A stretch of DNA of 64,000 nucleotides from Flavobacteriaceae bacterium (GTDB taxonomy: Bacteria > Bacteroidota > Bacteroidia > Flavobacteriales > Flavobacteriaceae), in the NCBI GenBank assembly GCA_017852075.1, contig JAFMLQ010000001.1:1-64000 (forward strand), read 5' to 3'. The notes beneath the pieces were generated by a model. That model made no database searches. It saw only the letters and a program-made list of their open reading frames with translations, and was not told where the DNA came from. Positions 9,746 through 19,350 of this stretch are shown in pieces. Position numbers and translations under genes: made by a program. Numbering within the stretch: position 1 is the first letter of the stretch; each line of letters begins with the position of its first letter.

Positions 9746-12196
9746 ATGAAGGTTTTAAAATTTGGCGGTACTTCTGTCGCAAATCCACAAAGTCTTACCC
9801 ACGTCATAGACATTATAAATAGCTCTAAAGAGCGTCAAGTTATAGTGGTCTCTGCCTTAGGGGGGATAACAAATTTACTAGTAGAGATGGCAGCAAAAGC
9901 CAGCTCTGGCGTTCCGAACTACAAAGCGCATATTGATACAATAGAAACCAGACATCTGGAGCTAATCGAATACTTTGTCCCTGTCACCCAGCAAAGTGAA
10001 ATCATCAGTTTTTTAAAATCACAACTTAATGAGCTAGAAGAAATTCTGGAATCGTTATTCACTCTAGAGGAAGCCACTCAAAAAAGTCTTTCAAAAATAT
10101 CCAGCTATGGAGAAATTCTATCTAGCACCATTATTTTTCACATTCTCAAACATCAAGATTGTAAGGTAACTCTTAAAGACGCTCGCTCATTCCTATTCAC
10201 ACACACCTTGAATGATCGCGAAGTGGTCAACCATGAATTAAGTGCTAAAAAAACAATAGCTCTTATTAACAATAGTGATGACGAACTTATTCTTGTCCCT
10301 GGTTTTATAGCCCAAGACGAAGAAGGAAATACGACAACCTTAGGACGGGGTGGATCTGATTTTACAGCCTCATTAATCGCCAATTACATAGATGCTCCAT
10401 TATTGGAAATCTGGACCGATGTCAGTGGAATGTTTACTGCAAATCCAAAACTGGTTAGTCAAGCACAGCCCATTGAAAAACTCTCTTATCACGAGGCGAT
10501 GGAACTTTCACATTTTGGTGCGAAAGTTATTTATCCACCCACCCTTCAACCTCTCATTGAAAAAAAGATACCTGTACTTATTAAAAATACCTTTGATGCT
10601 TCTGCAAAAGGGACGCGGATTGATGAAAATGGAGCTGCCCAAAAAGAAGGCGCAACAGTTAAGGGAGTCAGCCACATAGAGAATGTTGCTCTTATCAGCT
10701 TAGAAGGAAGCGGTATGATTGGAATCCCTGGATTTTCCAAAAGGCTATTCGAATGCCTTTCTCTCAAGCAAATCAATATCATTATGATTACACAGGCTTC
10801 ATCAGAACACTCCATCTGCATAGGGGTTCGTTCTGAAGATGCAATTCCTGCAAAAAAAGCCATCGATGCCCATTTCACTTTTGAAATTAGTCTCAACAAA
10901 GTAGCTCCCGCAAAAATTGAAACAGAAATGACTAACATTGCTGTAGTCGGAGATCGCATGAAAGACCATCAAGGAATCAGTGGTAAACTTTTCAGCAGCC
11001 TTGGGGCAAATAACATAAATATCAGAGCGATTGCACAAGGTGCCTCGGAGAGAAACATATCTATTGTAATCGACAAAAAGAACACCCAAAAGGCGTTAAA
11101 CACAATTCATGAAAGCTTTTTTGAAGAACAAACAAAAGAGCTCAACCTGTTTATTACCGGTGTAGGTAACGTAGGAGGAAAATTATTAGAGCAAATCCAT
11201 AGGCAACAAGAATATCTTTTGGAGCACCTGCGATTGAAAATTCGGGTAATCGCATTGTCCAATTCTAGAAAGATGCTACTTCAAGAAAATCCAATTGAAT
11301 TAGATAATTGGAAGGTGGAACTTGAAAAAAGTGAAACTAAAGCAGATAGAGATCTCTTCTTTGATCACATTAAGCAATTGAATTTACGCAACAGCATCTT
11401 TGTAGATAATACGGCTAATGAAACCATTGCAAGAGAATACGAGCGCTATTTAGAACACAACATAGGGGTTGTAACCTGTAATAAAATTGCCTGTGCAAGT
11501 TCTTTATCAAATTACCTTGATTTAAAGAAAACAGCTAGACGCTTTGGCACTCCCTTTTTGTTTGAAACCAATGTAGGCGCAGGGCTTCCTGTAATAGACA
11601 CTTTAAACAACCTCATTGCCTCGGGGGATGAGATTCATAAAATTCAAGCCATTCTTTCTGGAAGTTTAAATTTTGTTTTTAATAACTTCACCTCTACCAC
11701 TTCTTTTAAAGAGGTTGTTCAGCGTGCTCAAGAAGAGGGCTATACAGAACCCGATCCAAAAATAGACCTCAGCGGGGTTGATGTAGCCAGAAAAATTCTT
11801 ATTCTAGCACGTGAAAGTGGATTTAGTTTGGAATTGGAAGACATACATAACAAACTTTTTTTGCCAGAAGAAGTACTCAATACTTCCAATAACCAAGACT
11901 TTTATTCTGCGATAGAAAAAAATGAAGACCACTTCCAAAATTTACTTAAACATGCAACAGAAAAAAATGCTAGACTTAAGTATGTTGCCCAATTAGAGAA
12001 TGGAAAGGCATCTGTAGGACTTCAAGAAATTGAATCAGACCACGATTTTTATAATTTAGAAGGGAGTGATAACATCATTTTATTTTATACCACCCGTTAC
12101 AAAAACCAACCTCTCATTGTGAAAGGGGCTGGAGCTGGAGCTGAAGTCACAGCGGGAGGAATTTTTGGAGATATTATTCGAATAGGAAAGAAATAA
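9746..12196 (+). CDS. thrA: Bifunctional aspartate kinase / homoserine dehydrogenase I
   Basis: The fusion enzyme catalyses the first and third steps from aspartate to threonine and methionine. The kinase domain begins at MKVLKFGGTSVA and includes LGRGGSDFTA. Two ACT regulatory segments follow (around SLEGSGMIGIPG and IAVVGDRMK), then a homoserine dehydrogenase domain opening with the NAD(P)-binding TGVGNVGGKL. The track starts at a TTG two codons earlier; I prefer the ATG at 9746 because it gives the canonical kinase terminus. Product length is about 816 residues, normal for ThrA. thrB follows with no gap, so the three thr genes form an operon. Confidence 0.95.
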   Translation: MKVLKFGGTSVANPQSLTHVIDIINSSKERQVIVVSALGGITNLLVEMAAKASSGVPNYKAHIDTIETRHLELIEYFVPVTQQSEIISFLKSQLNELEEILESLFTLEEATQKSLSKISSYGEILSSTIIFHILKHQDCKVTLKDARSFLFTHTLNDREVVNHELSAKKTIALINNSDDELILVPGFIAQDEEGNTTTLGRGGSDFTASLIANYIDAPLLEIWTDVSGMFTANPKLVSQAQPIEKLSYHEAMELSHFGAKVIYPPTLQPLIEKKIPVLIKNTFDASAKGTRIDENGAAQKEGATVKGVSHIENVALISLEGSGMIGIPGFSKRLFECLSLKQINIIMITQASSEHSICIGVRSEDAIPAKKAIDAHFTFEISLNKVAPAKIETEMTNIAVVGDRMKDHQGISGKLFSSLGANNINIRAIAQGASERNISIVIDKKNTQKALNTIHESFFEEQTKELNLFITGVGNVGGKLLEQIHRQQEYLLEHLRLKIRVIALSNSRKMLLQENPIELDNWKVELEKSETKADRDLFFDHIKQLNLRNSIFVDNTANETIAREYERYLEHNIGVVTCNKIACASSLSNYLDLKKTARRFGTPFLFETNVGAGLPVIDTLNNLIASGDEIHKIQAILSGSLNFVFNNFTSTTSFKEVVQRAQEEGYTEPDPKIDLSGVDVARKILILARESGFSLELEDIHNKLFLPEEVLNTSNNQDFYSAIEKNEDHFQNLLKHATEKNARLKYVAQLENGKASVGLQEIESDHDFYNLEGSDNIILFYTTRYKNQPLIVKGAGAGAEVTAGGIFGDIIRIGKK

Positions 12197-13117
12197 ATGG
12201 AGGAAATTAAAATTTTTGCACCAGCAAGTGTGGCCAACATCTCATGTGGATTTGATGTGCTTGGGTTCTGTTTAGACCCTATAGGTGATATCATGCACGT
12301 CAGCAAAACAGAAACTCCAGGAGTACAAATTGGGACTGTTACGGGTCAAGAATTACCTATCGATCCCTTAAAAAATGTTGCCAGTGTGGCTGTTTCAGCC
12401 CTTTTGGAGGCGCATCCTTCAAAAAAAGGTTTTCGTATTGATATCGACAAAAGAATTAAACCTGGAAGTGGAATTGGAAGTAGTGCAGCCAGTGCAGCAG
12501 GAGCGGTTTTTGCTGTAAATGAATTACTGGGGAAACCTTATTCTAGAAATGAGTTGGTACAGTTCGCCATGGCAGGTGAAGCCCTAGCTAGTGGTGCTGC
12601 GCATGCAGATAATTTAGCCCCAGTTTTACTAGGTGGATTTACTCTCGTTCGGTGTAATAACACTTTAGACATCCTCAAACTCCCTACCCCTCCAGATTTG
12701 TTTGCGACAGTAATACATCCCAAAATTGAATTAAAAACCATTCATTCAAGAGCGATTTTAAAAAATGAAATTCCGCTCAAGAAAGCGGTTGCACAATGGG
12801 GCAATGTGGGTGCTTTTGTAAGTGCGCTGTATACACAAGACTATGAACTCCTTTCAAGGAGCATGCAAGATGAAGTAATCGAACCCCTTCGGTCCATGTT
12901 AATCCCTAAGTTTAATGAAGTAAAACAGGCGGCATTAGCTTCTGGAGCATTGGGTAGTGGTATCTCAGGTTCGGGACCATCTATCTATGCTTTGTCAAAA
13001 GGAAAGGCAATGGCAATAAAAGTAGGAGACGCAATGAAAACGTTTTATGATCAGATTGGATTAGACTACGACATTCATATTTCTTCAATCAACGAAAAAG
13101 GGATCAAAATTTTATAA
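12197..13117 (+). CDS. thrB: Homoserine kinase
   Basis: ThrB phosphorylates homoserine to O-phosphohomoserine using ATP. The 306-residue protein is a GHMP-superfamily kinase: N-terminal ASVANISCGFDVLGF, the ATP loop PGSGIGSSAASAAGA near residues 95-110, and the C-terminal glycine motif GSGISGSGPS. The start codon directly abuts the thrA stop and thrC follows after 3 bp, which implies coupled translation. The cytoplasmic role and pathway position are certain from family and operon context. Confidence 0.96.
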   Translation: MEEIKIFAPASVANISCGFDVLGFCLDPIGDIMHVSKTETPGVQIGTVTGQELPIDPLKNVASVAVSALLEAHPSKKGFRIDIDKRIKPGSGIGSSAASAAGAVFAVNELLGKPYSRNELVQFAMAGEALASGAAHADNLAPVLLGGFTLVRCNNTLDILKLPTPPDLFATVIHPKIELKTIHSRAILKNEIPLKKAVAQWGNVGAFVSALYTQDYELLSRSMQDEVIEPLRSMLIPKFNEVKQAALASGALGSGISGSGPSIYALSKGKAMAIKVGDAMKTFYDQIGLDYDIHISSINEKGIKIL

Positions 13118-13120
13118 CAG

Positions 13121-14428
13121 GTGAAATACTTTAGTTTAAATCACAATGCAAAAGATGTGAGCTTCCTTGAAGCTGTGGTAAGTGGCCTGGCTCCCGATCG
13201 CGGTTTGTACTTCCCAAAAGAAATTCCCGTTCTAGATCAAGCGTTTATTTATAATCTACGACAGTATTCAGATCATGAAATAGCGTTTCAGGTAATTCAA
13301 CCCTTTGTAGGCGAAGACATTCCTAAAGAGCAATTAGAAAAGATTGTGAAAGACACGCTAAACTTTGACTTTCCCATTGTCAAAATCACAGAAAATGTTG
13401 CAGCTCTTGAGCTTTTTCAAGGCCCTACCCTAGCGTTTAAAGATGTAGGAGCGCGTTTTATGGCCCGTTGCCTTTCCCATGCAAATACTGTGAAAGAAAG
13501 AGGGAAAATTACCGTATTGGTGGCTACTTCTGGAGATACTGGAGGTGCCGTAGCTGATGGTTTTTATAAAGTAAATGGAATCGATGTAGTCATTCTTTAC
13601 CCCAAAGGAAAAGTGAGTGACATACAAGAGCGACAGTTGACAACATTGGGAGAAAACATAACTGCTTTAGAAGTTGATGGAACGTTTGATGATTGCCAAG
13701 AAATGGTCAAGTCTGCCTTTATAGATATTGAATTGATTCAAAAGATTGCCTTAACCTCCGCCAACTCGATTAATATTGCACGTTGGTTAGCGCAAATGTT
13801 TTACTATTTTATCGCTTATAAAAATAGGCCCAATCCAGATAAAAAATTAGTGATTTCTGTTCCTAGTGGAAATTTTGGAAATCTTTGTGCTGGACTAATT
13901 GCCCGACAAATGGGACTCCCCATTGACCATTTTATAGCAAGTACTAACGTTAACAATACAGTTCCTGAATATTTAGAATCAGGAGAATACGCTCCCAAAA
14001 AGTCAATTCAAACGATTTCTAATGCGATGGATGTGGGTGACCCAAGTAACTTCATTCGTATACAGAAAATATTTAATAACGATTTTTTTAAACTAAAAAA
14101 GACCTTGAGTGGTTTTAGTTATTCGGACAAACAAACAGAAAAGGCAATCAAAGAAATATTTGATCAAAAAGGATACATTGCTGATCCGCACGGTGCAATT
14201 GGTTATCTCGGTTTGAAAGCGTTTGTGGAGTCTCAGGAAGACCCCACATCCTATCAAGGTATATTCTTAGAAACCGCCCATCCAATTAAATTTGCAAATT
14301 CTGTAGAAAAAATTCTAAACACTCAAATTCAAATGCCAGAACGACTCAAAGGTGTGCTTCAAAAGGAAAAATTAAGTCGCCCCATAGACACCTATCAAGA
14401 ATTGAAATCCTTTTTGTTGACTCGTTAG
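13121..14428 (+). CDS. thrC: Threonine synthase
   Basis: ThrC converts O-phosphohomoserine to threonine with pyridoxal phosphate. The 435-residue protein has the PLP-lysine motif LAFKDVGARFMA and the phosphate-binding ATSGDTGGAVA segment. It begins at a GTG codon giving MKYFSLNH, the usual terminus of this class, 3 bp after thrB. Its 3' end overlaps the convergent aminopeptidase gene by 4 bp, so no terminator fits between them. Confidence 0.95.
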   Translation: MKYFSLNHNAKDVSFLEAVVSGLAPDRGLYFPKEIPVLDQAFIYNLRQYSDHEIAFQVIQPFVGEDIPKEQLEKIVKDTLNFDFPIVKITENVAALELFQGPTLAFKDVGARFMARCLSHANTVKERGKITVLVATSGDTGGAVADGFYKVNGIDVVILYPKGKVSDIQERQLTTLGENITALEVDGTFDDCQEMVKSAFIDIELIQKIALTSANSINIARWLAQMFYYFIAYKNRPNPDKKLVISVPSGNFGNLCAGLIARQMGLPIDHFIASTNVNNTVPEYLESGEYAPKKSIQTISNAMDVGDPSNFIRIQKIFNNDFFKLKKTLSGFSYSDKQTEKAIKEIFDQKGYIADPHGAIGYLGLKAFVESQEDPTSYQGIFLETAHPIKFANSVEKILNTQIQMPERLKGVLQKEKLSRPIDTYQELKSFLLTR

Positions 14429-16056
14429 TCTATTTTCAGAGGCGGTAATGTAAAATCATCTAACGCACTTTTTTCTTTCATTAGAGATTCTATTTCATCC
14501 CATGCTCTAGGAGCATCTTTAGAAAGGTTTTCAGGTCCCTTTTCAGTTATCAATATATCATCTTCAATTCGGATTCCTATATTCCACCATTTGGGATCGC
14601 ATGGACTACCCTCAGGGATATAAATACCAGGCTCCACTGTGATGACCATATTTGGAGCTAAATTCTTATACAAACCAGGATCATGGACATCTAAACCAAT
14701 GTGATGAGCTACACCATGGGGAAGGTAACGTCTAAATTCCTCAGCCTGTTCGATTATCCCTAACTCCAGTAATCCCTCCTGAACAACCTTATAAGCAGCT
14801 TTAGTAATAGCTCTAAAGCTTTCACCACTTTGAGCGGCATTAATCCCAGCATTTTGAGCATCATAAACAATTTTGTAAAGAGCGCGTTGCTCTGCTGTAA
14901 ATTTTCCTGAAACGGGAATTGTTCTTGTCACATCTGCGGTGTAACCGTTATACTCGGCGCCAAGATCCATTAAAATAAGTTGGTTTTCAATATCTGTTTT
15001 ATCATTAGTGATATAATGAAGTACACAGGCATTATCTCCAGCTCCTACAATAGAAGGGTAGCCTTCGTGTGCCGCACCATATTTTTTATACACCAATTGG
15101 TGAATTCCCTGCACTTCACGTTCTGTCATCTCAGGCTTAATGGCTTTCATTACTTCGCGTTGTCCCTGTGCAGAGATCTGAACGGCTTTCTTTATTAGGG
15201 TAAGTTCTTCTTGAGCCTTAATTTCACGAGAACTCGCCATAAAATTCGACAATTGATCAATATCAAAATTGTACTCTCTTAATAAAAAGGCACTTCGTGT
15301 TTTTAAATCGGTTAGTGTTGATTCATCCTCAGCTTTTAGAATGAAATCTTGAATCACAGGGTCTTCTAAGAGACTAGGATCGTTTTTTGATAAATAATCA
15401 ATGGTTCTTTTGATGCTGGGTATTTGATCCGTCTCCACTTGACGAATTCGTTGATAAAGTCGGTAACGATCGGCATCAAAGTCCTGAGGGAAATTGATGG
15501 CTTGCTTAAAATGTTTTTGCAAGTCAAATAGATCGCTGGAATCGTTTCCATCTCGGACATCGTTTTTAAAATCAAACATAAAAACCGTGTCAAAACGATC
15601 AAAATCGTGCTTATCAGATATAAAAGTATCTTTCAACGCTACACGATCAAAACCCATTTTAATAGCACCCGCTACGCCCAATCTGCGGCCGTTCCACATT
15701 TCGTTTCGGGCATCGCGTTCTCTAACATACAATTTTTCATAATAGGTTCCTTGATCGTCTTTTTGTGGCGTACTATAGACTAATAATACAGCATGGGGTT
15801 CATTCCAGCCTGTGAGATAGAAAAAATTGGGATCTGGGTGGTATTCAAAATCTACATCATTAGCTCTGTTTCGAATGGGAGCAGTGAAAAAAACAGCTAC
15901 TGAATTGTTCGGAAGTTTTTCTCTTAATTGTTGTCGTCGTTCGCTATGAAAATCCGATGAAAGTTCCGACTTTTGCCCAAGAAGTTTTTCGGGAAAAGTG
16001 ATAAATAACATTAGAAATACAGAAAGCAATGTGATTTGTATGTTAAACTTTTTCAT
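14425..16056 (-). CDS. Secreted Xaa-Pro aminopeptidase (M24B family)
   Basis: This metallopeptidase is expected to remove N-terminal residues preceding proline. After the corrected start the 543-residue protein opens with a signal peptide (MKKFNIQITLLSVFLMLFI, ending near LLGQ), indicating export. An aminopeptidase P N-terminal domain is followed by a pita-bread domain. Metal ligands are visible: Asp in MDLGAEYNGYTADVTR, His in GVAHHIGLDVH, Glu in TVEPGIY and Glu in IGIRIEDD. The track start at 16110 would add 18 residues before the signal peptide and overlap gcvT, so ATG 16056 is used. Confidence 0.92.
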   Translation of the reverse strand: MKKFNIQITLLSVFLMLFITFPEKLLGQKSELSSDFHSERRQQLREKLPNNSVAVFFTAPIRNRANDVDFEYHPDPNFFYLTGWNEPHAVLLVYSTPQKDDQGTYYEKLYVRERDARNEMWNGRRLGVAGAIKMGFDRVALKDTFISDKHDFDRFDTVFMFDFKNDVRDGNDSSDLFDLQKHFKQAINFPQDFDADRYRLYQRIRQVETDQIPSIKRTIDYLSKNDPSLLEDPVIQDFILKAEDESTLTDLKTRSAFLLREYNFDIDQLSNFMASSREIKAQEELTLIKKAVQISAQGQREVMKAIKPEMTEREVQGIHQLVYKKYGAAHEGYPSIVGAGDNACVLHYITNDKTDIENQLILMDLGAEYNGYTADVTRTIPVSGKFTAEQRALYKIVYDAQNAGINAAQSGESFRAITKAAYKVVQEGLLELGIIEQAEEFRRYLPHGVAHHIGLDVHDPGLYKNLAPNMVITVEPGIYIPEGSPCDPKWWNIGIRIEDDILITEKGPENLSKDAPRAWDEIESLMKEKSALDDFTLPPLKID

Positions 16057-16080
16057 GATAAATAATTTATCTGTGAACTT

Positions 16081-17166
16081 ATGAAAAAAACAACACTTTA
16101 CAATGCTCATTTAGCTCTGAATGCCAAAATGACCCCCTTTGGAGGATATGAAATGCCTGTACAATATACTGGGGTAAAGAAAGAACACCTTGCTGTTCGA
16201 GAAAGTGTGGGTGTTTTTGATGTTTCCCATATGGGGGAATTCTATGTCTCTGGACCTCGTGCATTGGATTTACTTCAATACGTATGCAGTAATGATATTT
16301 CCAAAATTATTGTTGGGAAAGCGCAATATAATTACTTCCCCAATGCTGAAGGAGGTATCGTGGACGATCTGATTGTTTATCGCTTGGCAGAAGAACGCTA
16401 TTTAATGGTAGTCAATGCGTCCAATATTGAAAAAGATTGGAGCTGGATTCAAAAACACAATCAAAATTTCGATGCTCAAATAGAAAATCATTCGGATAAT
16501 ACTGCCCTACTTGCCATACAAGGGCCTAAAGCCATTGAGGCTATGCAGTCATGTACTGAGTTTCCCTTGGCGTCACTCCCTTTTTATGCTCATACAACCG
16601 CCTCTTTTGCAGGATGTGAAAATGTACTAATTGCAACTACTGGTTATACAGGTGCTGGAGGTATAGAAGTTTATTTTCCAGCGTCCGAAGCGGAAACAGT
16701 TTGGAATACAGTCCTCAAGGCAGGCGCTCCGTTTGGAATTGTGCCAGTAGGGCTTGCCGCGCGTGATACACTCAGAACTGAAATGGGATATTGTCTTTAC
16801 GGAAATGAAATTAATGATACAACGTCACCAATTGCCGCAGGATTGGGATGGGTGACCAAGCCTGAAACTGATTTTATCAATTCTGAGAATATCGCCTTAC
16901 AAAAAAAGGAAGGTACCCCTCAAAAACTAATTGGATTTACAATGGAAAACCGAGCCATTCCCAGAAGCGGTTACACTCTAGTAGATATTGATAAGAAACC
17001 TATTGGTTCGGTGACCTCAGGAACCCAATCTCCTGTACTGTCTCAAGGCATCGGATTGGGTTATGTCGATTCCAGTTGGGCAACTCCCGGAACCCCAATA
17101 GGGGTGCTGATTCGTGACAAATTTTGTCCTGCTCAGATCGTAAAAACCCCTTTCATTAAATCCTAA
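16081..17166 (+). CDS. gcvT: Glycine cleavage system T protein (aminomethyltransferase)
   Basis: GcvT transfers the methylene group from the aminomethyl-lipoyl H protein to tetrahydrofolate and releases ammonia. The 361-residue protein shows the family signatures [23 protein letters not shown], the folate-binding [10 protein letters not shown] and [11 protein letters not shown]. GcvH and GcvP are not in this window. It is divergent from the aminopeptidase gene across 24 bp and is followed 4 bp later by a reductase gene that is probably co-transcribed. Confidence 0.96.
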   Translation: MKKTTLYNAHLALNAKMTPFGGYEMPVQYTGVKKEHLAVRESVGVFDVSHMGEFYVSGPRALDLLQYVCSNDISKIIVGKAQYNYFPNAEGGIVDDLIVYRLAEERYLMVVNASNIEKDWSWIQKHNQNFDAQIENHSDNTALLAIQGPKAIEAMQSCTEFPLASLPFYAHTTASFAGCENVLIATTGYTGAGGIEVYFPASEAETVWNTVLKAGAPFGIVPVGLAARDTLRTEMGYCLYGNEINDTTSPIAAGLGWVTKPETDFINSENIALQKKEGTPQKLIGFTMENRAIPRSGYTLVDIDKKPIGSVTSGTQSPVLSQGIGLGYVDSSWATPGTPIGVLIRDKFCPAQIVKTPFIKS

Positions 17167-17170
17167 ATCA

Positions 17171-17983
17171 TTGAAATCCATACTGATTTTAGGAGCTAGT
17201 GGGTTTATTGGAAATGCACTGTACAAAGAACTAGCACCCTATTACAAAACCTATGGAACCTACCACAGCTCTGAAGAATATAAAAAAAATAACCATTTTT
17301 TTTACTACGACATTGAAAAAGGAGGATTGAATTCTCTTCTGAATGAAATAAAACCCAAACTCATAATCTCCGCCCTGCGAGGTGATTTTAACGCTCAAGT
17401 AGAAGCACATCGCTTTCTTACAGATTATATACGGACTCACGATTGTAGAATGATGTTCCTGTCTTCAGCCAATGTCTTTGATTCCTTTCGACATTACCCC
17501 TCTTACGAATATGACAAAACCCTATCAGAAAGTGTCTATGGCCATTTTAAAATAAAAATTGAAAACCAACTCCTCCACTTGGCTGTGGGAAAATACGTTA
17601 TTATCCGTTTGCCTATGATATTTGGAATCAATGCTCCGAGGACCTTAGAGATTGATGCAGCAATAAAAAATGATACTTCCATTGAAGTTTTTCCCAATAC
17701 CATTGTAAATGTAAATAGCGATGTCCGACTCAGCCAACAAATCCATTATTTAATAAATCATAAAAAAACAGGGATTTTCCATTTAGGAAGTACCGATTTA
17801 ATTTCCCATTTTGATTTTATTAGAACTCTAATCGAAAGAAGACACAACACATCGGGAATTTACAAACAAGTATTTACCTCCAATACTATGCGGTATTTGG
17901 CTACACTACCCAAAGAAAATAAGCTTCCTCATCACCTTCAGCCTTCATACACTGATATTTTAGATGATTTGAGTCTTCGGTAA
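17171..17983 (+). CDS. NAD(P)-dependent epimerase/reductase (RmlD-like SDR)
   Basis: The 270-residue protein starts with a Rossmann fold, ILILGASGFIGNAL, as in extended short-chain dehydrogenases of the dTDP-4-dehydrorhamnose reductase type. A conserved LSSANVFDS strand and a YEYDKTLSE tyrosine region fit the Tyr/Lys active site, and RLPMIFGINAP is typical of the family. The start is TTG, required because the Rossmann strand begins at residue 3. The substrate is unknown, and the neighbours (gcvT, yebC) do not suggest one. Its C-terminal third is less conserved. Confidence 0.78.
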   Translation: MKSILILGASGFIGNALYKELAPYYKTYGTYHSSEEYKKNNHFFYYDIEKGGLNSLLNEIKPKLIISALRGDFNAQVEAHRFLTDYIRTHDCRMMFLSSANVFDSFRHYPSYEYDKTLSESVYGHFKIKIENQLLHLAVGKYVIIRLPMIFGINAPRTLEIDAAIKNDTSIEVFPNTIVNVNSDVRLSQQIHYLINHKKTGIFHLGSTDLISHFDFIRTLIERRHNTSGIYKQVFTSNTMRYLATLPKENKLPHHLQPSYTDILDDLSLR

Positions 17984-18056
17984 ACGCAAAATTTCATCGA
18001 ACCTCCTTAATAAGCTACTTCTACTTGCCTACTAATTATCTACTCCTAAAGTTTTT

Positions 18057-18064
18057 TATATTTG
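18057..18064 (+). promoter_or_regulatory. Putative -7 promoter element for the YebC gene
   Basis: TATATTTG matches TAnnTTTG exactly and lies 22 bp before the ATG. No TTG occurs at the ideal -33 distance; the nearest is about 29 bp upstream. Confidence 0.45.
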
Positions 18065-18086
18065 TGGGTCTTCAAAAATAAGCAGT

Positions 18087-18803
18087 ATGGGAAGAGCCTT
18101 TGAATTTAGAAAAGCACGAAAAATGAAACGTTGGTCTGCCATGGCCAAAACCTTTACCCGTATTGGTAAAGACATCGTAATGGCTGTCAAAGACGGGGGC
18201 CCTGATCCGGACAACAACTCCCGTCTTCGTGCGGTGATTCAAAACGCCAAGGCAGCAAATATGCCGAAAGAAAATGTAGAACGCGCGATCAAAAAAGCCT
18301 CTGATAAAGACTCTGGAGACTTTAAAGAAGTGCTTTTTGAAGGCTATGCACCTCACGGTATTGCCGTTCTTGTTGAAACCGCCACAGACAACAATAACAG
18401 AACGGTAGCCAACATAAGATCCTATTTTAACAAAGCCAATGGAAACCTAGGAACCGCTGGTTCAGTAGAGTTTATGTTTGACCATTCCTGCAACTTTAGA
18501 ATAAATCCCACAGATTTGGATGTAGAAGAAATCGAATTTGAATTTATCGATTATGGAGTGGAAGAAGTTTTTGTAGATGACGATGGTATAATGCTATATG
18601 CCCCTTTTGAAAGCTTTGGAAAGATTCAAAAAGAACTGGAAAAACGCAACTTAGAAATCCTGTCCTCAGGCTTTGAACGCATTCCTCAGGTTTTGAAAAC
18701 TTTAGCCGCTGAAGCACAAGAAGAAGTCATTCAACTTATCGAAAAAATTGAAGAAGATGACGACGTTCAAAACGTATATCATACCTTAGAAATAAAGGAA
18801 TAA
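18087..18803 (+). CDS. YebC/PmpR family DNA-binding/translation-associated protein
   Basis: The 238-residue protein opens with MGRAFEFRKARKMKRWSAMA, the usual start of the YebC family. It has the NNSRLRAVIQNAKAANMP motif and the central YAPHGIAVLVE segment of domain 2. Members have been described as transcription regulators and, more recently, as factors helping ribosomes at difficult proline stretches; which applies here cannot be told. It ends one base before the convergent acyltransferase stop. Confidence 0.93.
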   Translation: MGRAFEFRKARKMKRWSAMAKTFTRIGKDIVMAVKDGGPDPDNNSRLRAVIQNAKAANMPKENVERAIKKASDKDSGDFKEVLFEGYAPHGIAVLVETATDNNNRTVANIRSYFNKANGNLGTAGSVEFMFDHSCNFRINPTDLDVEEIEFEFIDYGVEEVFVDDDGIMLYAPFESFGKIQKELEKRNLEILSSGFERIPQVLKTLAAEAQEEVIQLIEKIEEDDDVQNVYHTLEIKE

Positions 18804-19346
18804 TCAAAAACTATTCTCTTTTGAATAGCCTCCTACTCCTTTAAACAAGACTTCCAAAGTCTTCAGATCTTGAGTTTCATCCTCCGTAGTGTAAAAGTTG
18901 GGATGAATAATTACTTTTTTATTTTCATAATCAAAAGCTACAGGAACAATGGGAATTTGCAAATGTTTGGCAAGGTGATAATACCCTGTTCGGAGTTTAT
19001 TTACCTTTTTCCGGGTACCCTCAGGAGCAAGTGCGATTCGAAATTTTTGATGCGCATCAAATACAGCGGCAAGGGATGCCACCGATCCTTTATTTCCTGT
19101 CCTATCGATTGGAGCACCTCCCAAACCTCTGAAAAACCATCCTGTTAAAGGCCTAAATAGCTCCTTTTTTCCAATAAAATTGATCGTTTCTCCAGAGATG
19201 CTACGAACCAATAAACCCAAAAAAAAATCCACCCAACTGGTATGAGGAACTACTGCAATAATATACTTTGGAAGACTTGGGAATTGACCGTGTAATTCCC
19301 ATTTAAGAAGCTTGAAAAAAATACCCTTAGAAAGTAAACGAAACAT
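18804..19346 (-). CDS. 1-acyl-sn-glycerol-3-phosphate acyltransferase-like protein
   Basis: This is a PlsC-superfamily acyltransferase, expected to acylate a phospholipid precursor at the inner membrane. The catalytic HX4D motif is HTSWVD, and the second motif is APEGTR, preceded by GGAPIDRTG. The track ORF begins at 19532 inside the helicase gene. Two better starts exist, ATG 19376 and ATG 19346; the latter begins 4 bp after the helicase stop and gives the usual short hydrophobic terminus MFRLLSKGIFFKLL, for about 180 residues. The gene is probably co-transcribed with the helicase upstream. Confidence 0.85.
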   Translation of the reverse strand: MFRLLSKGIFFKLLKWELHGQFPSLPKYIIAVVPHTSWVDFFLGLLVRSISGETINFIGKKELFRPLTGWFFRGLGGAPIDRTGNKGSVASLAAVFDAHQKFRIALAPEGTRKKVNKLRTGYYHLAKHLQIPIVPVAFDYENKKVIIHPNFYTTEDETQDLKTLEVLFKGVGGYSKENSF

Positions 19347-19350
19347 TGTT

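Noticed and set aside
16057-16110. Longer start for the Xaa-Pro aminopeptidase
   Set aside because: It would put 18 residues before a clear signal peptide and overlap gcvT.
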